Assembly (NCBI RefSeq): GCF_001411555.2
Contig: NC_049907.1
Span: forward strand, 37,749,482-37,813,481
Reading direction: 5' to 3'
DNA length: 64,000 nt
Source: Juglans regia
Lineage: Eukaryota > Streptophyta > Magnoliopsida > Fagales > Juglandaceae
Numbering within the stretch: the first letter of the stretch is position 1; each line of letters starts with the position of its first letter. The notes below the pieces were generated by a model, which searched no databases, was not told where the DNA came from, and worked only from the letters and a program-made list of their open reading frames with translations. The position numbers were made by a program, and so were the translations under genes. Positions 56,701 to 64,000 of the stretch are shown piece by piece.

Positions 56701-57757
56701 GGAGGGTGGGGGAGAGAAAGAGAGAGAGATTTTGGAATTCCAGACAGGGATTCAATCAAAGTGTTGCAATTAAGAAATCAAACTCATAATATGGAAAATA
56801 AAATTATATCGAACAATAGAAATCCAGCATACTAACCACTACAGGAAATTCCATTCCACTTCGGAACTTTCAACTCATTACAAGAGCAAGAGATTCTGGG
56901 ATTTTTTTTTTTTTTCTTCTTTCTAGGCTTCATCAGTCACTTGTCCACAGAAATGAATATGCTAATTAATTTAACAAGTTCCTTCAAGTATTAGCAGTCT
57001 ATCAAAGAAACTCCTTAATAGCATCCATTTAAAAAAAGAGAAAATCCAATTTATTTAGAATATCAGACTTTAAATGTAATCATCTCCTTGTATATGTCAC
57101 AATCCAAACTCACTCTTTGCTTGAGGAACTTTTTATGTTTGTGGATTAGTTTGAGATGCAACTTTACTCTCTTTTTTTTTATAAGTAATAATTTTATTCA
57201 TCAAATGCAATAGGCAACTTTACTTGGGAGAGTTCCTTTCCAAGTATTCACCACATGCTTGTCAAAGAAAAGATAGTGGGTTCATTCCAGATTTTTTTTT
57301 TTCCCAAAGTTCACTACTGCACTATCACATTACCCAGCAATGCATAGAGAAAGAAAAAGTAAATTCAAATTTTTTTAATGGCATATTTTCCTTAATTTGA
57401 AGCCAATAAAAAAACCCCACCATACGAAGTCTAGTGAAATTGTTTGGATTGCATAAGTTCAATATTAAGTTATTTTCTTTTATTTTCTCTTTTAAGTAAC
57501 CAAACGGAGTGTAAGTTGAAACGCAGATAAGAACCCAAAAGAATTTTTTTTTTTAAAAAAAAAAAAATCTAAGCGATACCCACTAATCCACGGAGTATTA
57601 TTAGCAAGAGACGCATACCTCCACGACCAAAAAACGACGTCGTGAGGGGCTTCCTGACCATGCATAGACTGTGAGAGCTCGAAGAAGAGGGCTGGAACGA
57701 AGAAGCAGGCGCTGAGGCCAGGTTTAATCCCGTAAATATATGCACTTTCGCGGACAT
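52302..57757 (-). CDS. VIPP1: VIPP1, vesicle-inducing protein in plastids (IM30/PspA family), chloroplast
   Basis: Eleven exons, all phases consistent: 57619-57757, 56478-56590, 56240-56350, 55944-56008, 55780-55861, 54953-55027, 54119-54189, 53944-54026, 53268-53332, 52714-52788, 52302-52421 (999 nt, 332 residues; Arabidopsis VIPP1 is about 330). Residues 1 to about 73 are a Ser/Thr-rich transit peptide ([20 protein letters not shown]). The PspA domain starts [18 protein letters not shown], includes [30 protein letters not shown] and [13 protein letters not shown], and continues through [19 protein letters not shown]. The plant C-terminal extension ends RQRAKDF. The protein forms ESCRT-III-like rods and rings on the inner envelope and thylakoids and is needed for thylakoid biogenesis and membrane repair. 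A TATA-like TTTATAAATT lies about 50 bp upstream of the ATG. No defect is seen. Confidence 0.96.
53728..53761. repeat. (CT)n microsatellite in a VIPP1 intron
   Basis: Nearly perfect CT dinucleotides inside the intron between exons 8 and 9. Confidence 0.9.
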
Positions 57758-60104
57758 TTTTACTTGCGAAATCAATAAACTTGTTGCGGAAAAACGGAAT
57801 GGTTCCAAAAATTTATAAATAGAGAAGAAGAAGAAGAAGAAGATATTGATTGGGGTCGCTTTTCTCCAGTGAATGGTTTTGAGTTTTCGGGGTTTCCAAA
57901 CCTGTATTGAACGGGCCGGGGCCGGGGCCGGGTCATTACAAGTTGGAGTAACTGTCGGTTTCTTCTATCATCCCAAATTGGATAACGAAATGGACAATCT
58001 CTTTCATTTTTATTTTGATTTAATTTTTTGGGGAGGATTGTTTCATTTTCGAGTGCATCCCTGATCAAGTTGCTATAATATTTCATATGAAAGACAATAA
58101 GGTTGGGAATTTTAAACTTTCCAATATCTAAAAATAATATATATTAAAAAGATCATTCATTTTATTATTATTATTATTATTATAGACAGGTGAAAGTTGC
58201 TTTCTTAAGGTGGGAGTCAAAATTTCCTCTCCCTCCATCAATATTATCAACTTAATACAGCACATTTGGCTAGTGAAGTATTTCGTTATTATTTATTATT
58301 TTATTATTATTTTTTATAATTTTTTATTATTATTTATTATTATTTAATATTCTATCATTATTTTATTATTATTATTTACAAAATATTTGAGATCACCTTA
58401 CTATCTAATCGCAATCTAATTTTGAAAACTCATCATACCTACAACCCTACTTCTAAAAATACAAACAAGCCTCTCCATATTTCAAATAAGCGTTTCTAAT
58501 CATGCTTTGTTACATTTTTCTTAGTTTGGAGGAAAGTGAAAACTGTGCACTCTAGATTTTTTCCACCTTACTTTAGGGATGCCTTGCATAGCAAGCTTGA
58601 GAATGCACTGGTTGAATTAAGGAGAAATATCAATCCCAAATACTCAAGACATAGCCATATAAGTAAGTTTTATATAGCCATCCTCTTTTCAAAATATAAT
58701 TATGAAAAACTTATTGGTAGGTTTTTGTCTAAACTATCATTCTTTGCCTTTTAGATTTAACTTTAATTGGTATTTTTTTTTCTTTTGTAGTAATAAAGAG
58801 GTGGAAAATAAAAGGAGAGTGAGCAAAGACTTAGACCTTAATTGGATAGTCAGATGAGATGAGATAGTGTAATTTATAATAGTAGTAAGATAATTTGTGA
58901 ATAATAGTAAAATAGTTTGAATTAAGATTTTTGTTAGATTTTGGAGAGAGAGAAAATGTTAAATTAAAATATTATAAAATTAAAATATTATTAAAATATT
59001 ATTTTTATTTTAAAATTTGAAAAGATCGAATTACGTTTTATATTTTATATGAAATTTTAAAAAAATTGTAATGATTAATAATAATTAGATGAAAAAGTAT
59101 GAAAGAAACATTAAAAAGTGTGTGTTTGTATTTGAGTAATATTTAAATATTGAGATGAGATGAGATCAAATACTTATCCAAACGAGACCCTACTCTTTTT
59201 ATAAAAATAAAAAAGAGACCAAAAATTATCCGATGTGCTAAGAGAACATAAATGTATATCTTTAATATGTTATCACGACATTATCACATATTAATCTTGT
59301 CATTATTATTATTATTATTTCATGTCATGTTTAATCTAAATCATAAAATTTGAAAATGACTGAACTATTTTTATTTTTATTTTTATAATATAATATAACA
59401 ATAATTATAATAAATCAATAGATTAAACGACATAAATTCTAAATAAATACAAATTATATAAAATAAATGTAACATATTAATTTACACTTAACGTCTCCTC
59501 CCATTAATTTATAAAGACTACTGTTAGAGCCACCGCTATCTCTAATATGTGTTTTTTGATGTGTTTTTTTTATAGTTATTTTTTATAAAAAAAACTTTTA
59601 ATACTTTTAAATATTTAAAAAAAATAAAATAAATTTATAATATTATTAAAAAACATTTTCTTAATCATGAAGTAAAAAAAATTATTAAAAATACTTTCTT
59701 AATCACGAAGTAAAATAAAAAAAATAATTTTTTTTACTTCATAATTAAAAAAATATTTTTTAATAATATTATAAATTTTTTTTTATCTTTTTAAAATATT
59801 TAAAATTATTAAAAAATTATATAAAAATAACTGTAAAAAAAACAACAATAAATCTAACGGGAGCCACCAACGGTGAGTCTATCATTCTTCAATTATAAAT
59901 TCATTTATATTAGAGATGGGGCTAGAGCACGAGGTACTTGCCACGTGGAACCAGTAGAAGTGCCAAACCAGCACAGAGAGAGATTTATTTTTTATTTTTT
60001 ATTTTGATGAATAACAGAGAGAGAGAGAGACACATATACATATGACACGCCAAGATTTCGTTATCCGTTTCCGAAGGTTACGAGCTCCTCGCTTCACAAG
60101 GAGG
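57758..60104. other. divergent intergenic region between VIPP1 and FKBP16-3
   Basis: 2.35 kb between two start codons on opposite strands. It contains a TTA/TTATT microsatellite (about 58285-58370), a MITE at 58833-59191, AT-rich palindromic DNA near 59560-59850, and a (GA)n at about 60008-60030 just upstream of FKBP16-3. No other gene is seen. Confidence 0.6.
58833..59191. mobile_element. MITE of the GATGAGATGAG family
   Basis: Left end GACCTTAATTGGATAGTCAG then ATGAGATGAG. Right end GAGATGAGATCAAATACTTATCC then AAACGAGACC. Both sides place TTGGATA next to GATGAGATGAG in inverted orientation. The interior is AT-rich. Confidence 0.6.
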
Positions 60105-63100
60105 ATGGCTTCTCTGTTGCTTCCAATTGGTAATCCACTCTTCTAGTTTCTTTCCATTTTAATTCTATTTTCCAAGTTCCCTTACTCATAATCATAGTTC
60201 TGAAAGCAACGTGCAGATCATGATTTAGAAACGGTAAACTCTGTTTTCTTTTCTTTCTTCCGTTTATGTTATAAAAATTGCAAACCTAGATTTCCTGTTA
60301 CTTTTTTGTTTCAATATTCATTCCTTTTTCTATGACTTCAAATGCGATCTCTTGCTCCTAAAATCTTCGTGATATTCCATTTGTATTAGGTTCTGCTTTT
60401 GGCAACAGTCTGTTTGCCAATCATCAAGCCATTTCCAGTGATAAAGTTCGCGGTCTGGTTGTGAGATGCTCAACTTTGGATCTTAAGGCTGAAGCTTCAA
60501 GGGCAAGTGAATTGAGGGATGAGTTCAATGTAATTAAACGTAGGGATATAATTGGGCTGGCTTTTGGATTGTCAAGCCTCTTTATAGACTCATTTGAAGC
60601 CAAGGGCGCTGGCTTGCCCCCTGAGCAGAAGCCAAGACTCTGCGATGACACTTGTGAGAAAGAGCTTGAAAATGTATGGTGAGATTACATGGCCCCTTAC
60701 CTGCCTGCAAGAATATCTTTTCAGCACTTCAAATGTTACTTACTTACTAATTAGTACAGTATAAAGATGCCTCCTCACTGAAGCAGGTTGCATTGTACTA
60801 TTTTTTGTAGCATGCCCCTGACAGTACTATGACTTAGGAAGATAACAATTAAGCTGTTGAAAGTTAAAACATAGCTGCCACTGCTGTAGGATTATCTTGC
60901 ATATGCTACTATATAAATTCGTAATATGCTATATATGCTATTCTTTCACTGGGAGTGTCCAACCTTTTGTGGGCTTATAACCCTTGCCTGTAGCACTGAA
61001 TGCCTGTTAATAACTTGATTCTAGACATGTTTATAACATGTCTTGATGTCCTGAGGTACAGCAACGAAGTGTGATTTCAGTAAATGAGAAGTCTTAAAAA
61101 CATGCTCAATCTCTTATGTCCATTTGAGCCTCTTCTCATGTAGAGCTAAATTTCTCCTCTACATTTACACTAAATATTGCATATCTCTCTTTAGGACCAT
61201 TTCGATTGGTTGTCTCTCATTCAATAAAATTTTTATTACTCAAACTTTTTTATCTATTTTTTCTTCTTGCAACTTTCCAGCATTATACTTAACAGTCATT
61301 CTGAAGCATCCTGAGGCTAGAGTCCTACTCATTGAGGCTTAGTTCTCACACTATATGTTGTTTCAACATCTTGCCCTCGCTTATTACATAATTGATCTCT
61401 ATTCAAGTTGTTACGGCATGAGACTCTTTGTTTGTACTGATCTCCATGTTTGCTCCATATTATGTCGATTCAACCTTTTCTCTTCACATAAATGAAATCC
61501 ATATTGTCACCATGATGTGATAAAATTCATCAATTGAATCCTGAAGCTTTGTTTTTGTACTGAAACCCAGTCAATATTACAGGAATTACATTGGAATAAT
61601 TGCTAGATGGTCTGAAAGAATAATGCCTAAGTAATAAATGAATTCCAGCAGGTTCTCCCCAGCCTTCTTACACTACCACAATCATTTTGGTGTAAACTAG
61701 TTCTGTTTGTCTATAACCTAAATGTTTTCCAACCATCCACACTAGTGTAATTGATTGAACCAAGAGATCGATCTCGAGTGTGAGAAACATTTAATCAACT
61801 TCATGGCAGTTATTGTGATCAATGCGCAAATGGTGGCCCCAGATTAACATTATAAAGGCCACTATTACAGTGAGGCCATTGTGGTTCAAACATTTGCTAT
61901 TATATACAAAATATATGTGATTGTGAGTCTGCATGTAATTAGTTTTGAATTAATATAGACTATTGACTTCTATTGTTGATGATTTTATGCTCAATGTTGG
62001 ATTCACTCTTGAATGAAGGTACCTATGGTAACTACAGAGTCTGGTTTGCAGTATAAGGACATAAAAGTTGGTGCAGGCCCTAGTCCACCAGTTGGATTTC
62101 AGGTGGGCAAATTTAGTCTGGCTCTTGCATATTAGTTTATTCCTGCAGCATGTGATGATGAACCTAAATATGAATCCATAAGGAGCAATAGGAAGAGTCA
62201 ACAATTGATGACTTTCTAGCTTGTGCAAAGTAATTTGTACCAGTAAATTTAATTTATGGACGATTCTCCAAATTACATTGCTGATTAACTCTCTCAAGTT
62301 GCATTTGAGCTATATTCAGAATCAACTGGTGAATGACATCTTTAGTATGGGTCTATTCCATGCCTTCAATATGGTTACGAAACTTGGAGCATATTCATCA
62401 AACTGTAACTTAGGAATTGGCAAACAACTGTAGCAGTCATTGCTTCTGCAGGAGTAGGTGATGATGCTTCTTTGGTAGTACGATCCTTCTCTCAGTTTCC
62501 CCCCTTCTTATTTCTCATCCAAAATTCCCTAGTCAAATAACCTTTTTTGATTCCCGTGTCCCGTCAAAGTCGGCCTGCCTACTCTGTCAAAGATAGCTTC
62601 ATATTTTCGCATTATTCATTGAATCAGCATTCACTCCACATACTTTATCTATCAACATATTGAGCTGGTATGCATGACTAAAAAACTTTACTGACTTAAT
62701 TAAGCTTTTCTAAGAAAGGACCTTCTTTAAACTGTCCATTGAAGTATACAGTTGCTTATGTTATATAAATGAGCATGGAAATATTTCTATATCCTCACCT
62801 TCCTCCTCGTACCAATATATTGAGACTTAGTTCTTACTTCATGTTATGACCATTTATTTGGTTGATATCATTGTTAGGTGGCTGCTAATTATGTTGCCAT
62901 GGTTCCATCTGGACAAATATTCGACAGGTAAGAACATTGATTACATGGAAAATGTAATTAAGCTCTATATCTCTAAATTAGGCTCAGACTTTGAATGTGT
63001 TCTTAGGCCGCCATGTCATATTTGTCTTACATGGGCTTAAATATAGAGTTTTGATCAAAATGTGCATTGGTCCCTGACCTATGTGTCAGATTCTAAGACT

Positions 63101-63989
63101 CTGTTTGCCAATCAAAACATTTCCATTTTCTTTCAACTTTCAACACAAACATGTTTTAACCCCCAAATATATTTCCATCTCCCGGAAAATTCATCTAATC
63201 ACTAGTGGACCTCACCACTTTCACAAGCACCAAAAATACACATCTCTTGTCATTTTCTTTCCAAATGGACTCCACCTGTCACAAACAAAAACACAAAGAC
63301 ACCTCAAAATTTTTTCTCAAAATTCTCAGAATTTTTTATGCTATAATTTTTATCCAGGAAATAATGATCTTGCCAATTTAGTGCTGGATAAAAACTTTAA
63401 TACCCATCTTATTGTCACTATGGTAACTGTAATTATTGTACTATGACAGACGTTTCTTTCTTAGATGTTCGTGTCAATGTTGACATGGCATATTAGGCCA
63501 CAATAAAGCTCCCAAGATCAGAGAAGATAGTGCCACATTACACCCTTCTGTTGCCAAACCAATGTTCCTACCATTCTTCTCTAATTTTGTGAGCCATTTT
63601 GTGACCTTACATCACATTTCATATCAACAATATGCGTTATTTGCATGGTGACGACAAAACAGGACAAGGATCAAATTGAACCATTTTCAAAACATCAAGA
63701 GCTAAATTAATTCAATCAATAGCGAGGGACAAAATTGAAATCTGACACATTGTTATGCAATCAAAGTTATATGAATCAACATATAAAAATTAATTTGGCC
63801 CACATTAAATCTTAGTTCGTTTTAGACAGCCTAATCCTAGGACCCATTTTTGTGTAAAGTCCTGCACTGGCATGTCACAGGGTCTGAGAAACACTTACAA
63901 TTTCTTTCTTCTCTAAGACATCTTCCTTTAAACTCTGCAGTTCATTGGAGAAAGGTCAGATTTACATTTTTCGTGTTGGCTCTGGTCAG
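60105..63989 (+). CDS. FKBP16-3: FKBP16-3-like peptidyl-prolyl isomerase, thylakoid lumen (partial, 3' end outside)
   Basis: Five exons in the window: 60105-60129, 60390-60673, 62019-62102, 62878-62927, 63941-63989, with donor GTGAGC at 63990; phases agree and 164 codons are present. Residues 1 to about 57 are a chloroplast transit peptide (MASLLLPIGSAFGNS). A twin-arginine signal follows (IKRRDIIGLAFGLSS, RR at 59-60) with an AKGA cleavage site before GLPPEQKPRLCDD at about 83. Then come ENVPMVTTESGLQYKDIKVG, GPSPPVGFQVAANYVAMVPSGQIFD and SLEKGQIYIFRVGSGQ, matching the FKBP16-3 domain. The protein enters the lumen by the Tat route; FKBP fold proteins there assist photosynthetic complexes and often lack strong isomerase activity. 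The rest of the FKBP domain lies beyond 64000. Confidence 0.94.
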
Positions 63990-64000
63990 GTGAGCTTTAG

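Noticed and set aside
1..64000. CRISPR arrays, bacterial operons, rRNA or organelle insertions
   Set aside because: No regular spacer-repeat structure and no rRNA or plastid/mitochondrial gene stretches were seen. Splice-based genes and plant transposons show nuclear plant DNA.

Overview
The window reads as nuclear DNA of a woody dicot. It is AT-rich, with introns using GT..AG splice sites, many (AT)n tracts, plant transposon families, and chloroplast-targeted and plant-defence genes. The MITE families suggest Fagales, perhaps Juglandaceae, but that is only an impression.

Layout. 1-4 kb: two gene relics (a mitochondrial acyl-carrier-protein exon and the C-terminal exons of a NAC factor) and the first copy of a local repeat, here called repeat A. 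4.02-9.46 kb: a complete but decayed Ty1-copia retrotransposon on the minus strand, with both LTRs and a 5-bp target duplication. 11.77-12.73 kb: an intact secreted class IV chitinase. 13-20 kb: repeat A copies, MITEs, two PIP-type secreted peptide genes and a poly-A retroposon. 20.3-24.2 kb: a decayed endogenous caulimovirid (pararetrovirus) fragment on the minus strand, carrying a hAT MITE. 25.86-31.07 kb: a hAT element with an 8-bp target duplication and a broken BED-finger transposase. 32.7-33.0 kb: a frameshifted PIP gene. 34.464-44.320 kb: a 9.86-kb CACTA element bounded by a 3-bp duplication (AGA). It carries a TNP2-like gene lacking its catalytic core, a nonsense-hit TNPA-like gene, an intact antisense 411-codon ORF, a 96-bp tandem array and about 40 copies of a CGTTCGAACG motif. 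46.8-49.7 kb: two intact PIP genes. 52.3-57.8 kb: VIPP1, 11 exons, minus strand. 60.1 kb to the end: the first five exons of FKBP16-3, plus strand, running off the window.

The coherent biological theme is a dispersed cluster of at least five minus-strand PIP (PAMP-induced secreted peptide) family genes (about 15.4, 18.1, 32.7, 46.8 and 49.4 kb). They share the domain plan, a TATA box and a conserved promoter block that combines ACGTG with a W-box (TTGAC). Transposons have spread the cluster apart, and some copies have decayed or changed their peptide motif. A chitinase lies beside it, so 11-50 kb is rich in defence-type secreted products. The right end holds a divergent pair of thylakoid-related housekeeping genes.
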